64,000 bases of DNA from Adineta steineri (Eukaryota > Rotifera > Eurotatoria > Adinetida > Adinetidae), in NCBI GenBank assembly GCA_905250115.1, contig CAJNOI010000040.1:507927-571926 (forward strand). The letters are read 5' to 3'. Made by a program: the position numbers and the translations under genes. Below the pieces are notes generated by a model. That model ran no database searches and had not been told where the DNA came from. It saw only the letters and a list, made by a program, of their open reading frames with translations. Below are positions 1 to 11,908 of this stretch, piece by piece (the first letter of the stretch is position 1; every line of letters starts with the position of its first letter).

Positions 1-288
1 GCCATTAGATCAGTTGAAGTTAACTAACTGCGATGACGAGAAATGGTCAGATTTTCATACCCTGGAATGGTCGTATTCTGTCGCAAAAATACGGAATAAT
101 ACGGTCGTAATACTGAGACAGGTAATACGACGGAATACGGCACGACATTCGTATACGGTCATTTACGACAGACAACATTCGACCTGGGTAATGTACAAGA
201 CTGACTATGCTAAGGAATTTGATTTGAAAAATAAGGGAATAAGTCTAATACTTAGTTTTAAAATGAACTAACCTGTTTTTTTTCTATC
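1..288 (+). other. Unassigned open stretch at window edge
   Basis: The plus strand is open from the window start to a stop near 271, but the apparent start is TTG, not ATG. The translation resembles no family I know. The DNA is unusually rich in short ACGGAATA/ATACGG-type motifs, so the open frame may reflect repeat-like DNA. It could equally be the last exon of a gene beginning to the left. No splice acceptor or domain decides between these. Confidence 0.2.
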
Positions 289-359
289 TCAATCGAGAGT
301 AAATATTGCTAATAATGCAAATAATGGTACAATACCGATACACCATTTTGGTAGAAAAA

Positions 360-557
360 CAACCATTATTTGCTTAAAGCAAAAAGAGTAACAGCAGCAA
401 AAGATCGGCCTGGTGCTGAAAAAGTAATTTGTGATGTAAGTGAAATACCAAATCCCAATTAATATACTTCCTATCTTATCATCAACTGCCCATCTAGTAT
501 TAGTTGACAAATACTTCGGCTCTATACCAAGAACTTTTAGTCCAAGTTCATCAACAG
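360..557 (-). CDS. Possible second ORF overlapping the tail-anchored gene, unknown
   Basis: Directly downstream of the coiled-coil gene on the minus strand, another frame stays open across that gene's stop. It encodes a segment containing TNTRWAVDDKIGSILIG, followed by hydrophobic residues. A short intron (GTATTTCAC to TTTTTCAG) would join it to a tail ending RSFAAVTLFALSK. I tried splicing it to the upstream ORF: all candidate donors are in phase 0 and give a quick stop, so the two cannot be joined simply. It may be a separate gene fragment, or a frameshift may lie between them. No family recognised. Confidence 0.25.
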
Positions 558-842
558 CTAAATTAATAGCATAAAAAAAAGAGCTACAGTAACAGTAAAA
601 ACCACAGCATATCCCACAGTTAATATATGATCGAATTGTTCCAATCTGTTCTTTTTCTTTCGATGTTTTTCACATCGCTGTTGAGTTTGTTCAAGCAATC
701 GATCCTGATGCCGACCAGCATGTTCAGCTTTTTTAAGTTTTAGTTGTAAATCGTCATTTTCAACTTGTAAAGATTTTACCAGTTCAATTAAATCGCTTTT
801 TGTCATGTCCTTCAATGTTTTTGGTGAAAACCGAGTAGCCAT
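558..842 (-). CDS. Small coiled-coil, tail-anchored membrane protein
   Basis: Intronless ORF of 94 residues with an ATG start. Residues about 15-70 are charged and heptad-like (SLQVENDDLQLKLKKAEH and a KHRKKKNR basic patch), suggesting a coiled coil. Residues about 73-94 form one hydrophobic helix at the extreme C-terminus (GYAVVFTVTVALFFMLLI), the layout of a tail-anchored protein with its N-terminus in the cytosol. I do not recognise the family. A second open frame continues across its stop codon, so the true C-terminus could differ if there is a frameshift or an unseen intron. Confidence 0.5.
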   Translation of the reverse strand: MATRFSPKTLKDMTKSDLIELVKSLQVENDDLQLKLKKAEHAGRHQDRLLEQTQQRCEKHRKKKNRLEQFDHILTVGYAVVFTVTVALFFMLLI

Positions 843-1366
843 ACTTTACTATAAATGTAAAAAAATATATGTTCATCAATGAAAACAAAAACTTCTTGAT
901 TTATTTGAATATTAAGATAAAATTTGAACAAAAAAAAGACAAAATATTCTATTCTAATTCCCGATTATCTAAATACATATAGAAAGTTGTTTTTTTCAAT
1001 TAGATTTTAATTTGATCTGATCATCAGGCAAAAAAATTGTTTTCTCATCAAATATGGATAGAACAAATTGTTCTATACGATTAAAACTACTCCTTTTTCA
1101 GTAATATTGTAGTTTTTCATTTTTAATTTTGACAAATTTAATTATCTTATATAGAAATCTTGAGGGTGTGGATGTGGGTCCTGCATGATTATGTGTAAGG
1201 GCGTATACTAGTTTTCGCTCATTGGACACGCCCTTTTCGCTAAAAAATTCAGTCTTTTCTTTGTAAGTTGCTCGTGTCTCGTATGTGAAACATGACATAT
1301 TATATCATATGCTTCTCGCAGATGCTCTGATAGTTTACTTTTTAATTCTTGGTATTGTTTTTCTGC
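843..1366. other. Intergenic DNA with TG-rich telomere-like tract
   Basis: No convincing gene. It contains GAGGGTGTGGATGTGGGT at about 1163-1180, one of several such tracts in the window. A minus-strand open stretch at 1098-1298 runs through the repeat and looks accidental. Confidence 0.4.
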
Positions 1367-1600
1367 TTAATCTATTGCTAGCTTTTTCGCTTGCCTCATC
1401 AAACTAGTCAAGTCTAACTTTGTTTTTCGAAGTACATTTTTCCATTGTTCTCGTAGTGACATGATCTGTTGATTCTTTACTTTCAATTCTTTTGCATGAA
1501 GTTCTAATTTGTCAAAAATATTAAGTGACGGTGGTGGCATATTTGCTACGAATCTCTGTTCGAGTTTATCTAGTTGTGATTGAAGGTCTAATCTTCTCAT
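1367..1600 (-). CDS. Short coiled-coil protein or gene fragment
   Basis: ORF of 77 residues from an ATG, almost wholly amphipathic helix. It starts MRRLDLQSQLDKLEQRF, has a PPPSLNIFDKL linker, and continues as a second Lys/Gln-rich helix (NQQIMSLREQWKNVLRKTK). The pattern recalls N-terminal parts of ciliary coiled-coil proteins, but I cannot assign one. Its small size and the telomere-like repeats on both sides make a truncated gene copy as likely as a complete small gene. Confidence 0.4.
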   Translation of the reverse strand: MRRLDLQSQLDKLEQRFVANMPPPSLNIFDKLELHAKELKVKNQQIMSLREQWKNVLRKTKLDLTSLMRQAKKLAID

Positions 1601-1766
1601 ATACTTTTCATGTAAGTTGTGTATGTGAATGGATAATTTTGAGCTGAAATAAGTAAATAATAACTTGAAATAATGCAGTCGAAAGACGAGAATGGAGATG
1701 AAACTAATTATTTATTCATGAATTTTCGATTCTTTTCTAGAATCATCATCAGACGAGAAAATAATA

Positions 1767-1838
1767 GGGTGTGGGTGTAGGTGTCAATTATATTCAACAA
1801 ACAAACCGTCACATACACCGGCACGCACACGCACACCT
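1767..1838. repeat. Inverted TG/CA tract, telomere-like
   Basis: GGGTGTGGGTGTAGGTGT at 1767-1784 is followed about 25 bases later by a CA-rich stretch (ACATACACCGGCACGCACAC, 1810 onward) that can pair with it. The motif is close to TGTGGG, the bdelloid telomere repeat. It could be degenerate interstitial telomeric DNA or the end of an element that carries it. Confidence 0.6.
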
Positions 1839-2164
1839 TCAAAATATGGAAGATGAAACTAACTGATGATATCGGGAATTGTTCAGATGATGCTAATTAT
1901 CCATTAAATTTAAATGTTCTTCAAATTTTCATACAAGTATTTCAGCTGCTACGCAACAAATGATAGCTACGATATTAATCGATTTATTCTTTACGCTTTT
2001 GAAAGCTTGAAGCATTATTGCAATACAAAAGTGACATCTGTTTTTTTTATTATATATAGTCAATATTATTTCCACTGTACTTATTGTTAAACTTTATTTA
2101 AAAATTCCTGTAAAACAAAATACTACGAAAACATAAATTATACGTAAAAAAAACTATTTAAGGC

Positions 2165-4626
2165 TTATTTTAGTATTACACTAAATAATAACATAATCAT
2201 CATTATAAAAAATGATATTTGATTTGTTAATCCTCGATCTATAATTCCATCTGGATCTGGCATTGTTTGACATACTATGCCTTGTTTATAACATTCTTTA
2301 AATTCCTTTACTATTTGATTGTCATTTTCCACAAGTTGTCGTCGTTCTCGACTTGTTGATAGATGTATTTCATTAACTCGTAATGCTTGTGTTGCATTAA
2401 ATGAAGCGAATGCTAAACAATCAAATAAGCATTCATCAACAAAATCATTTTCTTTAATTGAACAAATCTGTTCACATTTCTGTGGTAATTGTGATTCATG
2501 TAAAAATATATGACGACGTTGACGTGCTGTAGTAATAGCTACTTGTCGTTGACTTTGTGCAAAACGTTCTTTTAACCGTGCAATTATTGCTTGTCGATCA
2601 ATAATTTCATTTGGTGGACAACCTGTTATTAAATATCCATTTGAATTATTTAATAATAATTCTGATGAACGAACAAGAAAAAAGTAAAATTTTGCCCATA
2701 TATTCACTGTTATTTGTGTTGAAGTTGGAATATGTGTCAAAGTTATATGACCTTCAGTTGAACGTTGTTCTCCATGATCAATTTTTATTATTGATGGTGA
2801 TAATCTATCACGATAGATTAATTCCAATGGTAGTTTACCACTGGATGCTCGATAGTTAGCAATTAAACTACCATTTAAATTATAAAAATCAATTTGTAAA
2901 GATGTTATAGCAGTCGCTGTTAAATCAGGATGACCAACATGTTTTGATATACCAGTTATTTTAAAATGAGGATTAGATATATAGGTACGATTTTCTAGCA
3001 ATCTACATGTTACAGCTGTTGTTGTATGAAGTTGAACAATATGTGGATCACCTGAAATGATAATTCGATTTAGAATGCGAGCTTTATTCATTATAAATAT
3101 CGCTTAATTAAGTGAAACATCAACGCACACTGTCCTATGGATTATTTATAGTCTCAAAAAAATCTGAACTATGTAGAACTTCAATTGGTAGTTTAAATGC
3201 AAACTACAGAAAGCACTATTATAACAACAGATATCCTTCAGATTTATTTACTGTCGCAGTCATTAATAATCACTATCAATTTCCGTCACTAACAACAGAT
3301 GTTCGATTGAGACCAAACACATACAAAAATATATTTGTGTATTTGCTCACTTCTGTGCAAACTGAATGAATGTTTATTTTCATTATGAATTCTGCAAATG
3401 CACTGATAATACTGATTATCAGTATATTTTCTTATACATCTCAACTGTGACTATCAGATTAGTTATACTCTTTTTTATAGACTATTTCCATTTTTTACGT
3501 TTAACTATTCGAAAATTTAATCTCTTTGTGACATTAATTGAATGAATCATCCTAAGCCTTAAGATAAACAACAACAAATCTATTGATATCATAGAATGAC
3601 AAATAGCATCTGGAAAATAAATAACATTTATTCATCCTATACGACAGATGATATACTGAATAATAATAATGCAAAGGTTTTCAGATGTACAAATGATAGA
3701 ATGGCTATTATAGCTTTCTGTCGTATGTAGTAAATAATCTGAGAAATGTCATAGAATTATTAATCATAATTCTCATATATTTCTTATGACTCATAGATGA
3801 ATATTTTTGTCATACCATGAATAGATGATGTAGCTCGTTTTGATTGTGCAAATTCTTGAACATTTTCATTTGGTAATTTTTGTTTAATAATTTTTGTAAT
3901 ATTTAATGTTGTTGATGTTGATGTTGACTTATTATATTTTTCTGGTACAGCTAATAATTCTTTAAAAATAAATACTTCTTTTGTTGCTCGTGGACAATTT
4001 GTTGGAATTGAATTATAAATACAACGAAGAAAATCTTCCGACCATTTTGTTATTTCATTTAATAGTGCTTTTGTTTGATATACTGTTTGAATATTATTTT
4101 TAAATGTAGATAAACATTGCTTATGTTTTGTTAATGTTACTTTTGTTAAACAACTTAATAGTGAACGATCAAATTGTTGTAAAAAATGATCTAAGAAAAA
4201 ATTCTAAATTTTGATTTAAATTTAAAGAATCTTACTTGAAAGTTTATCACCCTCACAAAATGGTATTAAATTTTGTAGATAATGATTATCATCATAAGTG
4301 TTTGCATCATACTCAAAATATTCTAAAGGTAATTGATAATTTTCAACTAAACTTAATATATGTTGAGTAAGACCAGGTTGTTCCGTATCACAATGTTTTA
4401 ATTTTGTATCTAAACATTGTTTTATATCTTGATAAAGTCGACAATGTGCATTATAGAATTCAACATTATCCATAGAATAATTTAGTGGACCGGCAGAGTC
4501 AGAATGAAAACAAACTTTTGTTAATAAATCTCGAACAAAATCAACAAGTGGTGGTTTAGGACAATCAATATTATCTGCTTGAAGATAAATATTCATTTGA
4601 AAAATAATGATCATAAGAAACCACAT
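2165..4626 (-). CDS. Repulsive guidance molecule (RGM) family protein
   Basis: Three exons: 4236-4626, 3816-4190 and 2165-3102; the sum is in phase (567 residues). RGMs are GPI-anchored extracellular proteins that bind neogenin and BMP ligands. Exon 1 gives a signal peptide (MWFLMIIIFQMNIYLQA) and a helical Cys-rich region with C-x8-C-x7-C, the same spacing as human RGMA. Exon 3 carries the partial von Willebrand D domain, starting with the GDPH self-cleavage motif (SGDPHIVQLH). It then has GCPPNEIID and CLFDCLAFASFNAT, matching RGM GCPLNQQID and CVFDLLTTGDVNFT. The protein ends in a hydrophobic GPI-type tail. The first intron is 45 bases, the second 713. The join from the GGTATG donor (3815) to the acceptor at 3103-3104 is inferred. 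If it is wrong, exons 1-2 are a separate secreted protein ending at 3784. Confidence 0.7.
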
Positions 4627-5665
4627 TCTTCTTAGTTAAAAATTGTATTAAGATATAAAGAATTATATCGATATATATATATATATATATATACTTAAAT
4701 AAATATTGACGTCTTAATCAAAGATATATCAGCAACGATTCACTTATGAATATTATGTGTGCCAAGGCTAGCATATCTTTTTCTCAATATATTAATAGAC
4801 AAAAAGCAGATTTGGCATCATAGTCTTTTTCTCTCTCTCTCTGTAGGTTATTGTTATTTTTCTTTTTTTCTTGTATATGTCAATATAGAAAGGCATCGAA
4901 CAGATTTTAATCAATAGGCAAATAAATAATCTTTACTGAAAATTATTAATATACAAAATTGCAAATAGAACTTATTTTCGATGCAAAAAAAACTAATAGC
5001 TTAGATTGTTTTTATTGATCATCGAAACAGAAAAATATTTCTTCGTAGTTGTCAAATATCATATGATTTATTTCTATCATTATATATTATTACATTGACA
5101 TAAAAAACATTTGTTTAAGGCAATGAATATTTATTTCGTCTAAATTTTGTTTTCTAAATATTCTAGGTAAAAAAAGAAACAAAAATAACTCACCTATTTA
5201 TCGTCAATTACACATCACACCTATGTCTATTTTTTTATTTTTCTTAAGTAGCAATTATCAGATGACTGTAAAATATCTATATATCGGGGGAAAAAAACGA
5301 AGCAAAGGTTAATTTGAAAATAAGGTTATAATTTATAAGTCAATTTAATTTTTTCATTAAGTAATATTAATGAGATATTTTAATATGTGTATTAATATCA
5401 GATAAAAATCGTCTAGTCTATTGAAATATTTAAATATATGAAACCTTTGTAAAACAATAGTCTGAATAGATAATGAAATTTTTTTTATTACTTATTATGA
5501 ATGATATAATATCGTCATGAAATTAAATTATTATTCATTGTCTGTTGTAATAAAACCTTATCTTTGTAAATAGTAAATTCATTTATAACTACCATAAACT
5601 TTATTTTTGTCTCTATCGTACTATATATATAAAGGCTGGACTAGAACATATTAATTTACGTGAAA
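4627..5665. other. Intergenic region with TATA box before peptide gene
   Basis: No gene seen. A (TA)n run lies at 4672-4693 just upstream of the RGM gene. TATATAAAGG at about 5625-5635 sits 30-40 bases before the start of the small secreted peptide gene and fits a core promoter. Confidence 0.5.
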
Positions 5666-5839
5666 ATGAAATTGAATAAAATGTTTATCGTAAATTTTTT
5701 ATGCTTAATTATTTTTACATTAATAATTCTGGTAAATGGTAATGCAGAAGTGAAATCAACAAGTAAATATGGTTTATTAATAAAAAATCGTGAAATAGTT
5801 AATATTCGACTTGAAGATTTATTACAACGACGAAAATGA
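5666..5839 (+). CDS. Small secreted peptide precursor (57 residues)
   Basis: Single-exon ORF of 57 residues. It begins MKLNKMFIVNFLCLIIFTLIIL, a clear signal peptide probably cut near VNGNA. The remaining ~30 residues are hydrophilic and end RLEDLLQRRK, with a basic cluster at the very end. A TATA box (5625-5635) lies just upstream and AATAAA-type signals follow near 5925, so this looks like a complete small gene. Size and layout suit a secreted peptide or neuropeptide-like precursor, but there is no amidation site (GKR/GRR) and no family I recognise. A function as a hormone is only a guess. Confidence 0.55.
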   Translation: MKLNKMFIVNFLCLIIFTLIILVNGNAEVKSTSKYGLLIKNREIVNIRLEDLLQRRK

Positions 5840-6563
5840 AACAAAAAAAGACATTGATTAATTATTTTTATCTAATCTTGTTGTCAATATATGATGAGAA
5901 CAATATTGATTTTATCTTGATATAAATAAATATAACTCCTTTTTTTTTGCTTTTTGTCTCTTCTTTTTATTTGATATTTATAAATCGATTGATCGATTTT
6001 TTATAATGAATATCTAACGTATACATCACGACAAGCTGTCAACTTGTAGACATTTGATGAATAGTAAATTGGACAGATGCACACGAATTAATAATTTTTT
6101 TGATGAGAGAAAAGAAAAAAAAAGAGAACTGCAATCTATTAAGAATGAAATGAGTAAAAAAAAAGAAAAGAAAAGAAATAAACAAAAAAATGTTGTACGG
6201 GAATATTAAAAGAAGACGAATAAACGTCTAGTTCTAAGGAGCAAAAAGAAAACTAAGACGAATAAGAATTAGAAAGAAGAAAAAAGAAGACAATTTTACA
6301 ACAATAAAAAGGGACAATACACTTTTTATTTTTATATTTTTATTTATGAATAAAAGAAATAATAATTGAGATATGAAAATTGTAAGATTAAAAAAAAAGA
6401 AGAATGAAAAATGACAAATAAGATTGAATAAACACCTTATTTATTTTTTTTTTTGTATATGAGAGCGATTTATTCGTCCCTGTATTGACAGAAACAACAC
6501 ACATTTGATGTCCTGGGCTTCCATTCTCACGGTCAGTTAGATGATGAATATTATATTTGATCA
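5840..6563. other. Intergenic, purine-rich
   Basis: No gene seen. Long A/G-rich tracts (around 6110-6300) and homopolymers dominate. It spans the 3' ends of the two flanking genes. Confidence 0.4.
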
Positions 6564-9395
6564 TCATATAAACGGGCCGATTGTCTAAAACAAAAAAACA
6601 AAAAAATATAATCTATGACCTTTCCTGTATAACGTGAATAGAGGATAATAATTATACTACTGACAGAGTGCATAAGTATAGGTTTGATTTCATATGAAAA
6701 CAACAGATAAAAAAAACGAAATAAACATATTACTTACCGTTTTTCGATGGTGATTATCGTATAATGAACGACGCGAGGACGATGGTGAGTTGGAATAGAT
6801 AGATTCAGAATCTGATTCAGATTCCAATGAACTATTACTACGAGTTTGTCGACTTGTTGAACGATATCGATTGTTATTATTTGTATTTCGTTGTTGATAT
6901 TGATGTTGATTTGAACGTTTAGTATTACTATTATTATCTTCTTCCGGAATATATTTAACTTTCATTGGAACTGTTGTTGGTTTACCACGATTAACATAAA
7001 AACGTTCAAATGCATCAAGAATTTTTTCAGCTGAACGACTTTGTTCTTCTTGTTTACGACGGTCATCATCATCATCATAATCAATTAGTTCATTATTATT
7101 CGATTGATTATAATTTGGATTTGCTATATTACGTTGTTGTTGTTGTTGTTGTAATTGTTGTTGATATGTATCGCCTGGAAAGCGAATGGTATTACCAGGG
7201 CCTGGTAAACGTGGTGGTGCACCACGAATTTGTGGTTGACCTGGGCCTTGTAAAACACCTTGTTGGTATAGAAACTGTTGTTGCTGTTGCTGTTGTGGTT
7301 GTTGTGGTTGTTGTTGTTGTTGATTAGGTATTTGTGGTCTTACATTTTGTGGCATTGGTGGAGGTGGTGGTGCAGGACCTTGTTGTTGTTGAGAAGGAGG
7401 AGCAACATTTCCTCCTGGGCGATTATTAACATGGGCTGCAGCTGCTTGTGCTATTTGTGCAACAGTATCTTCGCGTGGATGTTTTATTGTTGAAGCTTTA
7501 CTTTCTGCTTCTGGAATTTGATTACCACCTGAACGTGAACTAAATAAAAGAAATTGAATAAATTGAAGTTATAATAGATTATTGTTTTTTTTTATATTAA
7601 ATTTCTTACCGATCACGTGGATCAGTTGCTTGTTGAACTACAGTTGGATCAGGTACTGCAGCTGTAGTTGCTGCTGTTTCTTGACCTGTCGTATTTTCTG
7701 GTATACGTTGTATTGATGATACATCTTGAGGAGGAGCAGCAGCAGCAGCTTGGCCTTGTTGGGCACTATTATTACTAGCTGTACGATGTCGATGCTTTTT
7801 TGATGAAGCCTCACGAATAGCTTCACCTGTAGTATTATTTAATTCAACAATTACTGGCGTTTGTCGTGGAGAACCAATACCATCGCGTTTTGATCGTCGA
7901 TGTGAACGAGTGCCTTCATCTTGACTACGATCACCTTGTCCTCCAGTTGCTTCATTATTATTTAATGTTGCCTTATTAAGTTTTCTTTGCAATTTATGTA
8001 ATTCACCTTCTAACGTATGAATATGACTACGCAGACGTTGAATTTCTTGTTCAGCTGGTCCATTAACGGGTCCTACATTCGACCATGGTGGTAAACTATT
8101 AAAAGGTAAAGATGCAGGCATAGTATTATAATAAGCTGTTTGAGCTTGTGGAGGAGCATAAGGTTGATATGGATTATATGATGGACGAATACTACCAAAT
8201 GGCTGTAATGATTGTGGTCCGGCTGTGGGTGCTGGAGGTGGTGGTTGAGAATATCCTGAACTAGGGCCATATGTATATTGTTGTTGTTGTTGTTGGGGAG
8301 GTGGTGGTGGTGGTACTGGTAGAGAATGATTTTGTTGATCATCTTCATGTGGTAATAATTGTTGCTTAACTTCGGGTGGTAAACGTGTTGAACGTTTCGC
8401 TTGTTTACGATAAACATCTCCTCGGCGAATAGATTCTTCATATGCTTGATTATAACCATTATAAAGTGGTTGACGATGAACCTATGAATAGATGTGATTT
8501 TTTTTTATACAATTTATTTGGTCATAGATATGGTTTACCTTTAATTGTGGAGGTAGTTCATTTTGATATTCTCCAAAATAGGTTGATTGTGGTGGTTGAT
8601 GAAAAAGATTATTAGAATTGAGATCATGAGGAGCATCTTGTGATGGAGGAATATTATAATTATCATAACGATCTCGACGATGATGGCGTTTTTTCTTTGA
8701 AGCTGATCTTCTTTTTTCAGGATCTCCAACTGCTTGTTCTTCTTCTGATCTAGCAACTCCACCTTGTATTGCTTCATTAGTAACACCTTCAACTGCTTGA
8801 GATGGTACTGTTGATGGTTGTGGCTGTTGTTGATCAGTATCATTAGCTCCTTCTTGTTTCGAACGACTTGGTAATGCAGGTGATGCACTTCGACTACGAT
8901 TTTGTTGTATTTCTGATGGTTCTGAACGTTCTTTACGTTGTTGTTCTTGATCAGAATATAAACCTTGTTCACCAGCACTTGGCGAAACACTTCGTCGTTT
9001 ATGATGTTTTTTACCTAGTTGATTTCAATTTTATTGAAAAAATTTGTTTTACCCTTCAGGGTTAAAAAAAACAAACACCTACTTTTTGATCCATGAGAAC
9101 TACGATATTCATAATGTTGAGATGGTGCTGGTGGTGGATACTGACCATGTTGATGACGTCGAGATGATGTTGTTGGTGGCGGTGGTGCATAAGCACCAGC
9201 TGCTGGATATTGTCTACCTGATGCTGGTAATGATTGACCACGTGGTTGTTGTGAACCTTGTTGATATGGTGGTGGTACAGGATGATTAAATCCAGCTACG
9301 CTACCATATTGAGATTGATAAATTGATGCTGGTGGCTGTTGGCCAGGATATGGATAACCTAATGGAGCCTGATTAAATGCACTTGTTGGATACAT
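6564..9395 (-). CDS. Large Gln/Pro-rich low-complexity protein with coiled coil
   Basis: Five exons in phase: 9083-9395, 8539-9014, 7610-8481, 6738-7539 and 6564-6584, giving 827 residues. The N-terminus is Pro/Tyr/Gln-rich (MYPTSAFNQAPLGYPYPGQQ). Next come a basic Ser/Arg segment (KKHHKRRSVSPS), poly-Pro and poly-Gln runs, one likely coiled coil (AEQEIQRLRSHIHTLEGELH), a second RS/KKHRHR segment, more poly-Gln, an acidic YDDDDD patch, and a conserved-looking helix (SAEKILDAFERFYVNRGKP). Such disorder-rich proteins are often RNA-binding or scaffold proteins, but I recognise no domain. The last coding exon of seven codons rests on a GTAAGT donor (6737) and a TTTTAG acceptor. Antisense open frames through the repeats are artefacts. 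Confidence 0.7.
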
Positions 9396-11069
9396 GATAT
9401 TAAATAAAGAACAAAAACAAATCTCAGATCTAAAAAAAAATAAGTCAAAGAAATAATGTCCTTGATCAATAAATAGAAATAAATATAAACCAAAACGTTT
9501 ACTGTTGCCTTAACAGATATCATCATAGAAAGACAAAAACGCATTGAAACACATCTATACACTAAATAATTAAAATAACCAGAGTCTTGCCGTTATGGTT
9601 TTCTCTTTTTCTCTCTCTTTCTCTCATTTTTTTTTACCTCGATATTACCTGAGGTGAACATTTACCACAGAAAAAAAAACCGCTTTGACTCGTAATTGAA
9701 AAGATTCTTGTCTCTATAGGAAATATACCAATGTCTTTATGGTTTTCTACTGTTATCACTTTCTAGTAGCTAATAAAATAAAAAGGAATGCTTATATATA
9801 TTTTCGTTATTGAAACCTTGAATATTGTGTCAGAAGATATTAAACAGAAAAAAAACATCTTTGTCTTCAACACTTTTAACTTATCAAGATCTTTACTTAC
9901 CTAGTCACACATACAACTGTCTTTTTCGCCTTTTGTATTTCGCTCGTTAAGTGACTATATGATACAAATCAATAGTATACTTTCCTTTTTCTCTACCGAT
10001 TGAAAGACATGTACAACGTAAAAGAAATTTGTTGTAAGTTTGATGAGGAAAAAAAACGAGGGGACGAGTAGTAAAGAAGAAAAAAAACCTATCTGATCAT
10101 ATCTTCTTCATTTTTGAAATAAAAGGGAAATTTATGGTAAGTCTATAGTATATTCAAAAGGAAGAAATAGATTGGTGAGCATATACATTCATCATTGTAC
10201 ATTTAATTATTCGAAAAAAAAAACGAGCGTATCTTTTTTCTCCCTATTTCTCTGTGTCACTCTCTCTCGTTCTGTACTGACATACAAAGCAAGCAAGTAA
10301 AGGAAGAGAATACGGTAACGATGATATGAGAGATAGTTATCTGCCTTCATCATCAATTTTTTTTCCTTTCTAATAAATATATAAAAAAAAAACGTACAGT
10401 GTCAAAAAAACGAAGAAAAAGAAATGTCCATTTATTAATTAAAATAGTTATCTTGTCTGATTTTGAATATTTAATAAAAGAAGTTCAACGAAAAAAAAAG
10501 AAGAAGAAGAAGAACGAGAATTTTGGATAGGAAATTATCACATGTGGATAAATGAAAAGAATATTTCTATATGACGGTCACGCTGTATGAATGTCCAATT
10601 TGATGAATGGTTGATCGTTATATGTTGTTGTCTACACCTTGTTATTTTCTATATATGTATTCATAGTTGAGTCTCTTCTTCTCCTTTTTTTTTTTCTTCT
10701 CCTTCTTCATCTTCTTCATTTGATGTATACCAACGAAATAGCTACGGTTGAGCGATCACACGTACTTGCTCGGTGAAAGTTCGACATTTGCGGTCAGGTC
10801 CTAATTCAGGTTAAAAATTGAAATAAGGAGGAGACAATACTAAAAGATATAGACAATGAGCTTTCTCATTGCTTTCTTTTTCTCTGTATATTTGATATTG
10901 ATAGGTGCATATCTATTCAACTTTGAGTGATAAAATGAGTCTGGTTGTTGTTGAATTCTTTAATCACTGATCGAATCACATTTATTAAAAAAAAAGATAA
11001 TGAACGTATACATTTTGAAAACTGACAAAACGAATTAAAACGAACTTATTATAAAGATATAAAATAAAC
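9396..11069. other. Intergenic, about 1.7 kb
   Basis: No coding signal on either strand. Pyrimidine tracts (9600-9640, 10230-10270, 10675-10710) and A-runs are frequent. It probably holds the promoter and 5' UTR of the Gln/Pro-rich gene and the 3' end of the claudin-like gene. Confidence 0.4.
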
Positions 11070-11519
11070 CTAATGGACATATGTCACTGAAGTACGTCCA
11101 AGCCAATAGGTAAAAGCTAAAGCTGATAAAAAGACTAAATTACCAGCTGTAACCGCTATATGATAACTGTACAAACCGCTCGGCATAGCCCGTGAATATG
11201 CTACAGTAATAAAGATAGCAGCAAGAAGAAATAAGAACAATACGATATTTTTAATTATATCTGAAGAATTGCTGATCATTCCTCGCCAAAACATAAGTGT
11301 GAATACAATAGCTATCACCAAAAATAAGATAGCTATAAGAAGTAAAACACCAGCAGCAGTATAATTTAGGGGACATGGAGAACCACATCGAAATAATTGA
11401 ACTTTGCCAGTGCTAGACGCGCCAGCCCAGCCAGGTGTAGCTACTCCAATAATAGTAAAAAGAATACCAACGGCTGCAAGAACAATTGATATTAATAATG
11501 TTAAAGAATTTTGTTCCAT
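11070..11519 (-). CDS. Claudin/PMP22-like four-transmembrane protein
   Basis: Intronless, 149 residues. Four hydrophobic helices are visible: about residues 7-27, 54-76, 87-106 and 120-140. The first extracellular loop carries TPGW, then LFRCGSPC, so a Trp followed by two closely spaced Cys as in the W-x(n)-C-x(n)-C signature of claudin/PMP22/Clc-like proteins. The loop is short and lacks the full W-GLW-C-C motif. These proteins organise cell junctions or modulate channels. It is probably a divergent, Clc-like tetraspan and not a true claudin. It lies about 390 bases downstream of EXOC5 on the same strand. Confidence 0.6.
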   Translation of the reverse strand: MEQNSLTLLISIVLAAVGILFTIIGVATPGWAGASSTGKVQLFRCGSPCPLNYTAAGVLLLIAILFLVIAIVFTLMFWRGMISNSSDIIKNIVLFLFLLAAIFITVAYSRAMPSGLYSYHIAVTAGNLVFLSALAFTYWLGRTSVTYVH

Positions 11520-11908
11520 TGCTATTTGAGTTTTATTGTAAGAAATAAAATGATTTTACCTCTAACTGTAAAAATTCGAAATTCTCCATAAATGCTTGAA
11601 TTTATATAGATACTATTCTCTGATAAGAGTTTACATACACATGCAACAACAGCAGCAACAACAAAAAGAAAAAAGTTTTTATGACACTAGTAAATCATAT
11701 TATTGGCGATGATAATACAAGTATACAATATAAAGTCGTTCTTATTAGTTGCCCTTGATTCATCATTGTCAAGGAGAAAACAATAAAATAATAACAGACA
11801 CATGATCTGATAGCATTTGGATTTTTGTTTGATTACATAGCGTACAAATTACGTTTATTAAATAATAAAAAAAAAGAAAGAAAAAAAAAAGTAAACATAA
11901 ATATATAT

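Noticed and set aside
3112..3369. Plus-strand ORF of 85 residues
   Set aside because: No domain, no promoter or splice signals, and it lies in the likely long RGM intron.
7010..7493. Plus-strand ORFs rich in Val, His and Leu
   Set aside because: They are antisense readings of poly-Gln and poly-Pro codons of the minus-strand gene.
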